Origin: Hoeflea sp038900095
GTDB taxonomy: Bacteria > Pseudomonadota > Alphaproteobacteria > Rhizobiales > Rhizobiaceae
Direction: 5' to 3'
Length of the DNA: 64,000 nt
NCBI RefSeq assembly: GCF_038900095.1
Contig: NZ_JBBMQQ010000005.1
Coordinates: forward strand, 124,001 to 188,000
The translations under genes and the position numbers were made by a program. The notes under the pieces are model-generated. The model was not told where the DNA came from. It saw nothing but the letters and a program-made list of their open reading frames with translations, and did no database searches. Positions 8,308-16,589 of the stretch are shown one piece after another (within the stretch, counting starts at the first letter, position 1; the number at the start of each line of letters is the position of its first letter).

Positions 8308-9078
8308 ATGTCCGGAAAAATCGGCTTCCAGATCGATGGCCACGTTGCCGTCATTACCATTGACCGTCCTGAAAAACTCAACGCGATGACACCGGATATG
8401 GCTGCATCGCTTGTCGATCTGGCACACCGCTGCAATGAGGATGATGCCATTCGTGCCATCGTTCTGACCGGAGCCGGCGAGCGTTCGTTCTGCGCCGGTT
8501 CCGACATCCGGGCGCTTGACGGATACACCACTCCCTGGTCGTTCCGGCATAGGCAGGATTACTGTGATGCGATACGCCGTATCGTCAAGCCCATAATCGC
8601 TGCCGTGAACGGCTACGCCTTCGGCGGAGGGCTTGAAACGGCGATGTCGTGCGACATCCGCATTGCCTCAGAAAATGCCAGCTTCGCCGCCCCCGAAGTC
8701 AAGCTCGGCTGGATCGGTGGTGGCGGGATGGCGACCTTCCTGCGCGCAGCCGCCGGCCCCTCGAACGCCGCGTTGATGCTGATGACTGGTGACCCGGTCG
8801 ATGCACAAACCGCACGGCAATGGGGCCTCGTCAGCGACGTTGTCCCCCAGGCAGATCTGCTCTCACGCGCCCGCGAGATTGCGCAGACCATCTCGGCGCG
8901 TGCGCCGGTCGCGGTCGAAACCGCCAAGCTCAATCTTGCTGCCGCAGCCTGGATGCCTGCCGAGAATGCGATTGCCTATGAGCGCGATCTCCAGACGATC
9001 TGCTTTGCCACCGAAGACGCGGCAGAAGGCCGCCGGGCCTTTGCAGAGAAACGGAATCCGGACTTCCGCAAGAAGTGA
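8308..9078 (+). CDS. Enoyl-CoA hydratase/isomerase family protein (crotonase)
   Basis: A 256-aa crotonase-fold enzyme acting on a CoA thioester. Oxyanion-hole and active-site segments are clear: CAGSDIRALDG, AFGGGLETAMSCDIRIA with the first catalytic-position Glu, and FAAPEVKLGWIGG with the second. Both carboxylates of hydratases are therefore present and hydration/dehydration is plausible, though isomerase or hydrolase activity cannot be excluded. It is the last gene of the operon beginning at 1869 and follows the signal-less binding-protein homologue by 5 nt. With the CoA-transferase it makes a two-step CoA branch. Confidence 0.88.
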   Translation: MSGKIGFQIDGHVAVITIDRPEKLNAMTPDMAASLVDLAHRCNEDDAIRAIVLTGAGERSFCAGSDIRALDGYTTPWSFRHRQDYCDAIRRIVKPIIAAVNGYAFGGGLETAMSCDIRIASENASFAAPEVKLGWIGGGGMATFLRAAAGPSNAALMLMTGDPVDAQTARQWGLVSDVVPQADLLSRAREIAQTISARAPVAVETAKLNLAAAAWMPAENAIAYERDLQTICFATEDAAEGRRAFAEKRNPDFRKK

Positions 9079-9374
9079 AAATTCCGCAATTGTATCTGCT
9101 GGATTGAACCCGTATTCGCCGCGGCGCGATTAGCTGTTGCGGGATGTGGAAGTTGGCTGGGAAACAGGTATATAAAGGGTCGTTTTTCGGTTCGGAAAAA
9201 CAGGCTGGTGGGGATCAGGCGTCTCTCGGGCTGCGACAGCGCCTTGTTCCTTGATGCCCGGTGTTTTGTCTGAACCATGGGGGTAACCAGCCTGCTCTGT
9301 CAGTCAGCTGGAGAAATGTGCGCCGGGCCAATCGGCTCAAAGGCGTGTTTTGTGATGAGCAGTGGAGGAGTCTC
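9079..9374. other. Intergenic region upstream of the pentonate operon
   Basis: About 296 nt without a convincing gene. It contains a TATAAA hexamer at 9171-9176 and, immediately behind, a perfect inverted repeat at 9182-9201, listed separately. An in-frame extension of the next gene back to 9261 exists but is unsupported, because a GGAGGAG ribosome site sits at 9364-9370 directly before the ATGs at 9375 and 9378. No terminator-like hairpin with a T-run follows the crotonase gene. Confidence 0.6.
9169..9201 (+). promoter_or_regulatory. Candidate promoter -10 and overlapping operator of the 2-keto-3-deoxypentonate operon
   Basis: TATAAA (9171-9176) resembles a -10 element. It is followed 5 nt later by a perfect inverted repeat, GTTTTTC, 6 nt, GAAAAAC (9182-9201), which would cover the transcription start. 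No good -35 was found at the usual spacing, so an activator or a non-housekeeping sigma factor is possible. The site could alternatively be a 5'-UTR hairpin. Confidence 0.4.
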
Positions 9375-10520
9375 ATGATGACCGAATTCAACCTTCCCGC
9401 CGATGGTATTTTCATCGGCCGCATCTGGGATCCCGAAGCTGCCGGGCCGTCGGTGGTGACGATCCGCGACGGTGCCGTCGTCGACATCACGTCGAAACGT
9501 GCACCGACGGTGCGTGATATTTGCGAGATGGAGGATCCGGCTGCCTATGTGCGCGATGCGCCGGGCGTGACGGTCGGCGAGCTTGCTGCTTTGACCGCTA
9601 ACGCCGGCAACATGGCCAAGCCACATTTCCTTGCGCCCTGTGACCTGCAGGCGGTCAAGGCCTGTGGCGTCACCTTCGCCTCTTCGATGGTCGAGCGGGT
9701 GATCGAGGAGCAGGCTGCCGGGGATCCGAAGAAGGCGCTGGATATCCGCGCCCGCGTCGGTGAAGTCATCGGCGGTTCGCTGCGCAACATCAAGGCAGGT
9801 TCCGAGGCTGCGGCCAAGGTCAAGGCGGCACTGATAGCCGAGGGGCTGTGGAGCCAGTATCTGGAAGTGGGCATCGGCCCCGACGCTGAAGTCTTTTCCA
9901 AGGCGCAGGTGCTGTCCTCGGTCGGGCCCGGGGCCGAGGTCGGTCTTCACCCGATTTCGAAGTGGAACAACCCGGAGCCGGAAATCGTGCTTGCCGTGGC
10001 ATCAACCGGCCGCATCGTTGGTGCCGCGCTTGGCAACGATGTCAACCTGCGAGATGTCGAGGGCCGCTCCGCGCTGCTTCTGGGCAAGGCCAAGGACAAC
10101 AATGCAAGCTGTTCCATCGGGCCGATGATCCGGCTCTTCGACGGCGGTTTCACGCTTGACGACGTGCGCCAGGCCGAACTCGACCTGACTGTCGCCGGCG
10201 AAGACGGCTATGTGCTCAAGGGCCACTCCTCGATGAAGGAGATCAGCCGTGATCCTGCCGACCTGGTGGCACAGACGCTTGGCCGTCATCACCAGTACCC
10301 CGACGGGCTTGTGCTGTTTCTGGGAACACTGTTTGCACCGACCCAGGACCGTGATACGCCCGGCGAAGGATTTACCCACAAGATCGGCGATGTCGTCACG
10401 ATTGCGTCACCCGGTCTTGGCAATCTCACGAACACGGTGCGGCTCTCGACCCAGTGTCCGGAATGGACATTCGGGGTTGCCTCTTTTATGCGGAACCTAG
10501 CCGCGCGAAATCTGATTTGA
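9375..10520 (+). CDS. xylX: FAH-family 2-keto-3-deoxy-pentonate dehydratase (XylX-like)
   Basis: A fumarylacetoacetate-hydrolase-fold protein of about 381 aa. Metal-binding features of the family are seen in NNPEPEIVLAV and LGNDVNLRDVEGRSALLLG, followed by IGPMIRLFDGG. Length and sequence style match XylX-type enzymes that dehydrate 2-keto-3-deoxy-D-xylonate or L-arabonate to alpha-ketoglutarate semialdehyde. The next gene, 12 nt away, encodes the dehydrogenase for exactly that product, which strongly supports the role. GGAGGAG at 9364-9370 serves the ATG at 9375 or, with better spacing, 9378. It lacks the other pathway genes in its own operon; they lie at 20.5-29 kb on the opposite strand. 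Confidence 0.85.
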   Translation: MMTEFNLPADGIFIGRIWDPEAAGPSVVTIRDGAVVDITSKRAPTVRDICEMEDPAAYVRDAPGVTVGELAALTANAGNMAKPHFLAPCDLQAVKACGVTFASSMVERVIEEQAAGDPKKALDIRARVGEVIGGSLRNIKAGSEAAAKVKAALIAEGLWSQYLEVGIGPDAEVFSKAQVLSSVGPGAEVGLHPISKWNNPEPEIVLAVASTGRIVGAALGNDVNLRDVEGRSALLLGKAKDNNASCSIGPMIRLFDGGFTLDDVRQAELDLTVAGEDGYVLKGHSSMKEISRDPADLVAQTLGRHHQYPDGLVLFLGTLFAPTQDRDTPGEGFTHKIGDVVTIASPGLGNLTNTVRLSTQCPEWTFGVASFMRNLAARNLI

Positions 10521-10532
10521 CTGGAGAATGAC

Positions 10533-12038
10533 ATGCTGACTGGAAAACACCTGATTGCCGGAAACTGGATTGCTGGTGAAACGACCTTCAAGAGTGAACC
10601 CGCCCACGGCGATGTCCATGAATTCTCGGTCGGCACACCTGCCCATGTCGATGCTGCGGCAAAGGCAGCCGAAGAGGCATTCTGGAGCTTTGGCTATTCA
10701 TCCCGCGCCGAGCGCGCGGCTTTGCTGAACGCGATTGCCGACGAGATCGAGGCCCGCGGAGAGGAAATCACCGCCATCGGCACGTCCGAATCCGGTCTGC
10801 CGGAAGCCAGGCTGCAGGGTGAACGTGGCCGCACCACCGGTCAGTTGCGCCTGTTCGCAAGCCATATCGAGAAGGGTGACTATCTCGACCGCCGCCATGA
10901 TGAGGCGCTGCCCGATCGCGCACCACTGCCGCGCCCGGACCTGCGCATGATCCAGCGCCCGATCGGCCCCGTCGCCGTCTTCGGCGCATCGAACTTCCCG
11001 CTCGCTTTCTCCACCGCCGGCGGTGACACCGCTGCCGCGCTGGCTGCGGGCTGCCCGGTCGTGGTCAAGGGCCATTCCGCCCATCCCGGCACCGGTGAAA
11101 TCGTTGCACAGGCCATCGACGCGGCGATCAAGAAGCTGGGCATGCATCCCGGCATTTTCTCGCTGATCCAGGGCGGCAAGCGCGATGTCGGCCAGAGCCT
11201 GGTCCAGCATCCGCTGATCAAGGCCGTCGGCTTCACCGGCTCTCTTGCCGGTGGCCGCGCCCTGTTCGACCTGTGCGCCCAGCGCCCCGAGCCGATCCCG
11301 TTCTTCGGTGAACTGGGTTCGGTCAACCCGATGTTCCTGCTTCCCGAAGCCGTCAAGGCGCGTGGCGAGGAAATTGCCAAGGGCTGGGCCGGATCGCTGA
11401 CCATGGGCGCTGGCCAGTTCTGCACCAATCCCGGCATCTCGGTCATCATCGACAGCCCCGAAGCCGATGCATTCGTCGAAGCTGCGACCAAGGCCCTCGA
11501 GCCCGTCGGCGCACAGACCATGCTGACCGACGGCATCGCACAGGCCTATCGCGCCGGGCGTGACCGGGTGGCAGGGGTCAAGGGCATCCAGGAACTGCTG
11601 ACCTCGACCTGCGACCTGCGCAATGCAACGCCTTATCTTTTCGCCACCACCGGCAAGGAATGGCTCGACAACGAGGTTCTGGGTGAAGAAGTCTTCGGGC
11701 CGCTCGGCCTGATCGTCCGGGTTTCCGACTTCGACGAGATGACCAAGATCGCCAGGAGCTTCGCCGGGCAGCTGACCTGCACACTGCACCTGGATGCAGG
11801 CGACACCGAAAACGGCAGGGCGTTGATGCCGATCCTCGAGCGCAAGGCCGGCAGGGTATTGGCCAATGGCTTCCCGACCGGTGTCGAGGTTGCAGATTCG
11901 ATGGTGCACGGCGGACCCTATCCGGCGTCGACCAATTTCGGCGCGACCTCTGTCGGCACGCTGTCGATCCGGCGCTTCCTGCGTCCGGTCTGCTACCAGA
12001 ACATGCCCGCCGAATTGCTGCCGGATGATTTCAACTGA
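10533..12038 (+). CDS. Alpha-ketoglutarate semialdehyde (2,5-dioxovalerate) dehydrogenase, NADP-type
   Basis: A 501-aa aldehyde dehydrogenase of the NADP+ family that oxidises 2,5-dioxopentanoate to alpha-ketoglutarate, the last step of the Weimberg pentose route (XylA/AraE-type). The N terminus LTGKHLIAGNWIAG is typical of this subfamily. Predicted catalytic residues are Cys297 in GAGQFCTNPG and Glu260 in FFGELGSVNP; the cofactor segment reads GPVAVFGASNFPLAFS. It follows the FAH-family dehydratase by 12 nt with an upstream GGAGA. A strong terminator follows at 12068-12104. Galactarate/glucarate pathways use the same enzyme, but the neighbouring FAH protein and XylD-like gene favour pentose acids. 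Confidence 0.92.
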   Translation: MLTGKHLIAGNWIAGETTFKSEPAHGDVHEFSVGTPAHVDAAAKAAEEAFWSFGYSSRAERAALLNAIADEIEARGEEITAIGTSESGLPEARLQGERGRTTGQLRLFASHIEKGDYLDRRHDEALPDRAPLPRPDLRMIQRPIGPVAVFGASNFPLAFSTAGGDTAAALAAGCPVVVKGHSAHPGTGEIVAQAIDAAIKKLGMHPGIFSLIQGGKRDVGQSLVQHPLIKAVGFTGSLAGGRALFDLCAQRPEPIPFFGELGSVNPMFLLPEAVKARGEEIAKGWAGSLTMGAGQFCTNPGISVIIDSPEADAFVEAATKALEPVGAQTMLTDGIAQAYRAGRDRVAGVKGIQELLTSTCDLRNATPYLFATTGKEWLDNEVLGEEVFGPLGLIVRVSDFDEMTKIARSFAGQLTCTLHLDAGDTENGRALMPILERKAGRVLANGFPTGVEVADSMVHGGPYPASTNFGATSVGTLSIRRFLRPVCYQNMPAELLPDDFN

Positions 12039-12067
12039 TCATCCCGGCTCATCGCCGTTGTATAATG

Positions 12068-12104
12068 ACCGGCCTCATCCTGATGGATGGGGTCGGTTTT
12101 CTTT
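12068..12104 (+). terminator. Rho-independent terminator of the xylX-dehydrogenase operon
   Basis: A 13-bp stem (12068-12080 with 12085-12097, two G-U pairs), loop TGAT, followed by a T-rich tract TTTTCTTT. It starts 30 nt behind the dehydrogenase stop. In the reverse direction no T-run follows, so it serves the + strand only. Confidence 0.88.
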
Positions 12105-12120
12105 GGGCTGCGATGCAGGT

Positions 12121-12819
12121 TCAGATCTTGAGCCGTTCAGCCAGTTCGGTGCGAAGGTTCTCTGTGCCCGAATGGGTGAAGATGCATTCGCCATGATCCA
12201 TCAGGACTGCATGATCAGCCACGGCCTCGACCAGGCTGAGATTTTGCTCGACGATCAGGAAGCCGCGCCCGTCTGACTTCCCCCGGTTGATCGCATCGGC
12301 CATCAGCGCGATGTTTTCCGGCTGCACGCCTTCGGTCGGCTCATCCAGGATCACCAGCCGTGTGTCCTCGGCCAGCGCCCGGCAGAATGACAGGATCTTT
12401 TTCTCGCCGCCCGACAGGGTGCCCGCCCGTTGCGCGAGCCGGTCCGGCAGGCGCGGAAACATGGCGAACAGGTCCGTGTAACGCTCAAGCGAGCGGTCGC
12501 GGTGATGCAGCGTCAGGTTCTCCGCAACCGTCAGCGTGTCAAACACCACGCCCTCCTGCGGCGCATACCCCATGCCCTGCCGGGCACGGCCATGGACCGG
12601 TGCGAAGGTGAGATCCTCTCCCGCAAACACCACCTGGCCCGATGCCGGTTTGAGAGATCCTGTGACAAGCCGCACAAGCGTCGACTTGCCGACCCCGTTC
12701 CGCCCGGTCACGCAGACGGCCTGCCCATTCGCCAGGCCGAGCGACAGGTCGTTGACGATGATGATTTCGCCATATCCACCCGACAGGGTTTCGACCGAGA
12801 GCAAGGCTGCATCGCTCAT
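12121..12819 (-). CDS. livF: Branched-chain amino acid/amide ABC importer ATPase (LivF/UrtE type)
   Basis: A 232-aa LivF-type ATPase: Walker A GRNGVGKST, Q-loop GYAPQEGVVFDTLTV, signature LSGGEKK, Walker B LVILDEPTEGVQPE, and H-loop LIVEQNLSLV. The phrase DEPTEGVQPENI is typical of LivF and UrtE. It overlaps the end of the fused permease-ATPase gene by 4 nt (ATGA) and is the last gene of the operon amidase, binding protein, LivH, LivM-LivG, LivF. Cytoplasmic face of the inner membrane. Given the amidase, the cargo is probably an amide or an amino-acid-like compound. Confidence 0.9.
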   Translation of the reverse strand: MSDAALLSVETLSGGYGEIIIVNDLSLGLANGQAVCVTGRNGVGKSTLVRLVTGSLKPASGQVVFAGEDLTFAPVHGRARQGMGYAPQEGVVFDTLTVAENLTLHHRDRSLERYTDLFAMFPRLPDRLAQRAGTLSGGEKKILSFCRALAEDTRLVILDEPTEGVQPENIALMADAINRGKSDGRGFLIVEQNLSLVEAVADHAVLMDHGECIFTHSGTENLRTELAERLKI

Positions 12820-14558
12820 TTGCTGCCTCCGGAGTAGACTCGGGCGACATCCGCATTGGCGCGGATCTCGGTCATGGTTCCGTTGGCAAGCAACGCCCCC
12901 TGGTGCATGACGAGAACGTGGTCGGACAGCCGCTCCACCACCTGCATGTCGTGTTCGATAATGATGAACGTCGCCTGTGTTTCGCTTGCGATGGCGGCGA
13001 TTGCCTCGATCATCTGCCGGGTCTCGTCAGTCGACAACCCGGCGCAGGGCTCGTCCAGCAACACCAGGTCGGGTTCAGCCAGAACCGTCATCGAAAAATC
13101 CAGCATCTGCCGCTGCCCCACCGACAGCGATCCTGCGGCCTTGTCGTTTTCCTTTAGGAAGGGAAAGCGCGTCTCCAGCTCGCCCAGCATTTGTGTTGTC
13201 CAGCCATAGGGCCGCATCGAGAACATCTCTGCCGTTCCCAGGCGGTTCGCCCACAGGGCGATTTCGATGTTCTGGCGGACGCTGAGTTCTGGAAAGATCG
13301 AGGGAACCTGGAACTTGCGGCCGATGCCGCTTCGTGCGGCAAGGAACGGCCGTGTGTTGCCAAGCGAGGAACCCCGCCAGCTGATCTCGCCCGCGCCAAG
13401 CGGAAGCCGGCCGGTCAGCACGTTGAGCGCCGAAGTCTTGCCGGCTCCGTTCGGCCCGATGATGCAGTGGATGCCGGTGCGGGAGATGGTGAAGTCCAGA
13501 CCGTTGAGGATATTGACCGGGCCCATGCTGACCCCGACACGGTCAAACCGCAGGTCCGGCGCATCGCGATGTTCCTTGCCGGCCAGTTGGAGAGGGGAGA
13601 TGGCTGGACCCCGGCTTTGCTTCCCGCCACCGAACCTGGCAATGGCGGCTGAAAACAACCCGCTGATGCCGCCCGGCATCTTCAGCACGACGATGATGAA
13701 GACCAGGGCCACGGCGACCTCCCAGTAACGGAAGTTGTCGCGCAGTCCGGCGGCCATGAAGCCGATCAGCACTGCGCCGGCCACCGGGCCGATGAGGCCG
13801 AAGCGTCCGCCTACCGCGGTCCAGATCAGGAGTTCCGCCGAGAGCACGAAGCCCACCGCCTGTGGCGTGACAATGCCCTGGTGCGGCGCATAGAGCGCGC
13901 CGGCCAGACCGGCGATGCCGCCGCTGATGGCAAAGGCCGCGGCCTTCAGCATCGATGTGCGAAAGCCGAAGAACTGCAGCCGCTCCTCGTTCTCCCGAAC
14001 CGCGATCAGCAATTGCCCGAACGGAGCCCGCATTACATGGGCAAGCACCAGGGTGGAGACGACCAGAACGCCGACGATGACGAAATAGAGCGTCTCGTAG
14101 GTATCGACACCGGGCAGGCCCGGAATTCCGGTCATGCCGTTGAACCCGCCGGTGATGGAGCTGAGCGAATTGGCAAGCTGGAACCCGAGCATAGAAAGCG
14201 CCAGGGTGATCAGCGAGAAATAGGGCCCCGAACCGGTCTGCCGGTTGAACACCAGCGCACCGATAAGCCCGGCAAGCAGCGCCGGCACGAGACAGGCTAT
14301 GGCAAAGGCCGGGATCAGCAGCGCCCAGCCGAAATCCGCCCTCAGCGCTGCACCTGAAAGATAGGCGCCGATGCCGAAGAACAGCGCCTGTCCGAGCGGC
14401 AGGAACCCGGCACGCCCCCAGCACAGTGCGATGCCTTGAGCGACCATGCCGTAGAGCAGGTAGAGCCCGAGCTGATAGGCGGTAAAGCTGTCGCTGAGCC
14501 AGGGAAACGCCACAAGCAGGAGGGCCAGTGTGAATTTAGCGGCGCGAGAAAATGCCAT
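12816..14558 (-). CDS. Fused LivM permease-LivG ATPase
   Basis: A 580-aa fusion. Residues about 1-310 are a LivM-type permease with multiple hydrophobic segments and the family motifs LLYGMVAQGIALCWGRAGFLPLGQA and ALFFGIGAYL. After a polar linker (about 315-340), residues about 340-580 form a LivG-type ATPase with Walker A GPNGAGKTS (near 367), signature LSVGQRQML, Walker B LVLLDEPCAGLSTDE and H-loop IIIEHDMQVVE. There is no stop or frameshift between the two, so the fusion is genuine in this sequence. The start overlaps the LivH gene by 23 nt. One polypeptide thus supplies half of the membrane domain and one ATPase, paired with separate LivH and LivF. Confidence 0.88.
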   Translation of the reverse strand: MAFSRAAKFTLALLLVAFPWLSDSFTAYQLGLYLLYGMVAQGIALCWGRAGFLPLGQALFFGIGAYLSGAALRADFGWALLIPAFAIACLVPALLAGLIGALVFNRQTGSGPYFSLITLALSMLGFQLANSLSSITGGFNGMTGIPGLPGVDTYETLYFVIVGVLVVSTLVLAHVMRAPFGQLLIAVRENEERLQFFGFRTSMLKAAAFAISGGIAGLAGALYAPHQGIVTPQAVGFVLSAELLIWTAVGGRFGLIGPVAGAVLIGFMAAGLRDNFRYWEVAVALVFIIVVLKMPGGISGLFSAAIARFGGGKQSRGPAISPLQLAGKEHRDAPDLRFDRVGVSMGPVNILNGLDFTISRTGIHCIIGPNGAGKTSALNVLTGRLPLGAGEISWRGSSLGNTRPFLAARSGIGRKFQVPSIFPELSVRQNIEIALWANRLGTAEMFSMRPYGWTTQMLGELETRFPFLKENDKAAGSLSVGQRQMLDFSMTVLAEPDLVLLDEPCAGLSTDETRQMIEAIAAIASETQATFIIIEHDMQVVERLSDHVLVMHQGALLANGTMTEIRANADVARVYSGGSK

Positions 14559-15387
14559 CGGGCCTCAACCACAAGAACAGGATGGAAATGGCAAGCACGC
14601 CGAGATATCCGGCGGTCTTGTCGAAGATCGCGGAGATGACGACGTCGGCGCCACCGATGATGCTGGAGCCGGTGATGAGGCCCTCGATGGATCCAAGGCC
14701 ACCAACCACCAGGATGAAGAACGACGAGAGCAGGTAATCGAGCCCCATATAGGGTTCGACCCGCACCAGCGGCGCAAGCAACACGCCCGCAAGCCCGGCG
14801 ATCGCGACACCGGTAACGAATGTCGCCCGCGACAGCCGCGCGGTGTTGATGCCAACGGCTGCGGCGAGGTCCGGGTTTTGCACCATCGCCTTGATCCGGG
14901 CGCCGGTGTTGGAGCGCTGGTACCAGACAAACAGGCCCGCAAACATCACCACGATCACCGCCATCAGCACCAGCCGGTAGGCGGGATAATCGATGCCGAA
15001 CAGGTCGATCGTGCCCGGCAGCGACTGGTCGATGCTCTGGTATTCGCGCCCGAACGTTACTTCGACGCCTTTGCGCATCAGGATCGCGATGCCCCATGTC
15101 GCCAGAAACGTGTCGAACGGCCGGCGGTAGAGATGGCGGATGACCGACCATTCCATCAGCCAGCCGAGCGCGCCGCAAAGGACCACGGCGAGCGGGATCG
15201 CCAGCAGGAACGGCAAACCGGTCTGCTGAACCATGAGTGCGCTGTAGGCACCGAGCATGACGAATTCGCCATGCGCCATGTTCATGACACCGAGCAGGCC
15301 GAACACCACCGCAAGCCCCAGGACGATCAGCCCCAGGGTTGCGGTGGAATAGGCGAAATTAAGCCCGTAGGTTACGATGAGGTCCAT
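14536..15387 (-). CDS. livH: Branched-chain amino acid/amide ABC importer permease (LivH type)
   Basis: A 283-aa membrane protein with about eight hydrophobic segments. LivH hallmarks are VFGLLGVMNMAHGEFVMLGA near the N terminus and FFILVVGGLGSIEGLITGSSIIGG near the C terminus. AGGA lies about 8 nt upstream of the ATG. It sits 15 nt behind the binding-protein gene and overlaps the fused permease-ATPase gene. With that partner it forms the heterodimeric channel in the inner membrane. Confidence 0.9.
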   Translation of the reverse strand: MDLIVTYGLNFAYSTATLGLIVLGLAVVFGLLGVMNMAHGEFVMLGAYSALMVQQTGLPFLLAIPLAVVLCGALGWLMEWSVIRHLYRRPFDTFLATWGIAILMRKGVEVTFGREYQSIDQSLPGTIDLFGIDYPAYRLVLMAVIVVMFAGLFVWYQRSNTGARIKAMVQNPDLAAAVGINTARLSRATFVTGVAIAGLAGVLLAPLVRVEPYMGLDYLLSSFFILVVGGLGSIEGLITGSSIIGGADVVISAIFDKTAGYLGVLAISILFLWLRPDGIFSRR

Positions 15388-15402
15388 CGTCTTTCCTGTT
15401 CC

Positions 15403-16566
15403 TCAGCCGCAATTGTTGCCGGGGGCGACATTGGCGAAGGTCTGCACCACCTCGAAGGAAGCGCCGTTGGCTTCGGCCAGGTAGATATCCTTGGCGAAAT
15501 GGCGGTTTGACATCGTGGCCGCGCCGCGCGGGCCTTCATAGGAGGTTCCTTCGGCGATGGCGTCGATATCGCTTGCCGACAGGGATTGGGCCTTGCTCGC
15601 GAGGGCATTGAGTAGAAGCACACCCTCGTAGCAGGATTCCCCTAGCGAATTGAGCGCAGCGGCGTCAGCACCGAATTTCGCCGCATAGGCATCAGCAAAG
15701 GACTTGGCCGCGGGTGTGTCGATACTGGCGAAGTAACCGGCCGACGAGTAGAGGCCCTTGGAGTTTTCTGCGCCGATACCGGCCAGGGTGTTTTCCTCGA
15801 TCAGGGTGCCGAGCCGGATGGCGCTGTCGGAAAGCCCGAAGCTGGCAAATGCCCGGTTGAAGCCGACCGATGCACCGCCGACCAGCGTGATCAGCACCGC
15901 GTTCGCACCGGTGTCCTTGATCTTGGCGAGGTTGGAATCAAAATTGTCGGCTGTGAACGGCAGGTATTCCTCGCCCACGACTTCACCGCCCGACGCCTCG
16001 ATATAGGTCTTCGCGGCGGCATTGGTGTCACGCGGCCAGTTGTAGTCATTGCCGATCAGGTACCATTTCTTGGCGCCCTTTTCCGCTGCCAGCCACGGGA
16101 TCACCGGAGCCAGTTGCTGTTCCGGCGTCTCGCCGATGACATAGGTTCCGGCTGCACACTCGCCGCCTTCATAGACGGGGGTGTAAATGTAGGGCACCTG
16201 GCCCTTGAACAGGTTGGTCAGCGCACCGCGCACGGCGCTGTCATGCATGCCGATAAAGGCTTCGGCTTTTTCGCCCTTCCACAGTTTCAACGCAGCCTGG
16301 GTTGCGTCTGCAGGTGGTCCGCCGACATCGGCGAAAACAGGTTCGATCTGGCGGCCAAGAATGCCGCCGCCGGCGTTGATCTCGTCGACAGCCATCTGCG
16401 CGGAGTTTTGCGACGAAGGGCCGAACAACCCGGCCGGGCCGGACAGCGGGATCAGGATTCCGACCTTGATCGGCCCTGCGGCAAAGGCCGACGGGATGAG
16501 ATTGCTTGAGAGCGCACCGGCAATGGCCACACTCAGTGATGATTTGATGAAGTCGCGTCTTTTCAT
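15403..16566 (-). CDS. Periplasmic amide/urea-type solute-binding protein, Tat-exported (FmdD/UrtA-like)
   Basis: Type I periplasmic binding protein (about 387 aa) of the Liv/urea/short-chain amide group: GPIKVGILIPLSGPAGLFGPS, ALKLWKGEKAEAFIGMHDSAVRGA and GNDYNWPRDTNAAAK are characteristic. The precursor begins MKRRDFIKSSLSVAIAGAL, a twin-arginine signal, with a likely cleavage after SAFA. The ATG at 16566 is chosen over one 27 nt upstream because GGGGA lies about 7 nt before it. It follows the amidase gene by 23 nt. The resemblance to amide- and urea-binding proteins together with the amidase suggests an amide cargo; the ligand itself is inferred. Confidence 0.88.
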   Translation of the reverse strand: MKRRDFIKSSLSVAIAGALSSNLIPSAFAAGPIKVGILIPLSGPAGLFGPSSQNSAQMAVDEINAGGGILGRQIEPVFADVGGPPADATQAALKLWKGEKAEAFIGMHDSAVRGALTNLFKGQVPYIYTPVYEGGECAAGTYVIGETPEQQLAPVIPWLAAEKGAKKWYLIGNDYNWPRDTNAAAKTYIEASGGEVVGEEYLPFTADNFDSNLAKIKDTGANAVLITLVGGASVGFNRAFASFGLSDSAIRLGTLIEENTLAGIGAENSKGLYSSAGYFASIDTPAAKSFADAYAAKFGADAAALNSLGESCYEGVLLLNALASKAQSLSASDIDAIAEGTSYEGPRGAATMSNRHFAKDIYLAEANGASFEVVQTFANVAPGNNCG

Positions 16567-16589
16567 GTTTGTTCCCCGGTAGTTAGGTT

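Noticed and set aside
14530..15510. A 326-codon + strand frame opposite LivH, rich in His, Asp and Gln
   Set aside because: Reverse reading of hydrophobic codons yields charged, repetitive peptides; no start signal or motif.
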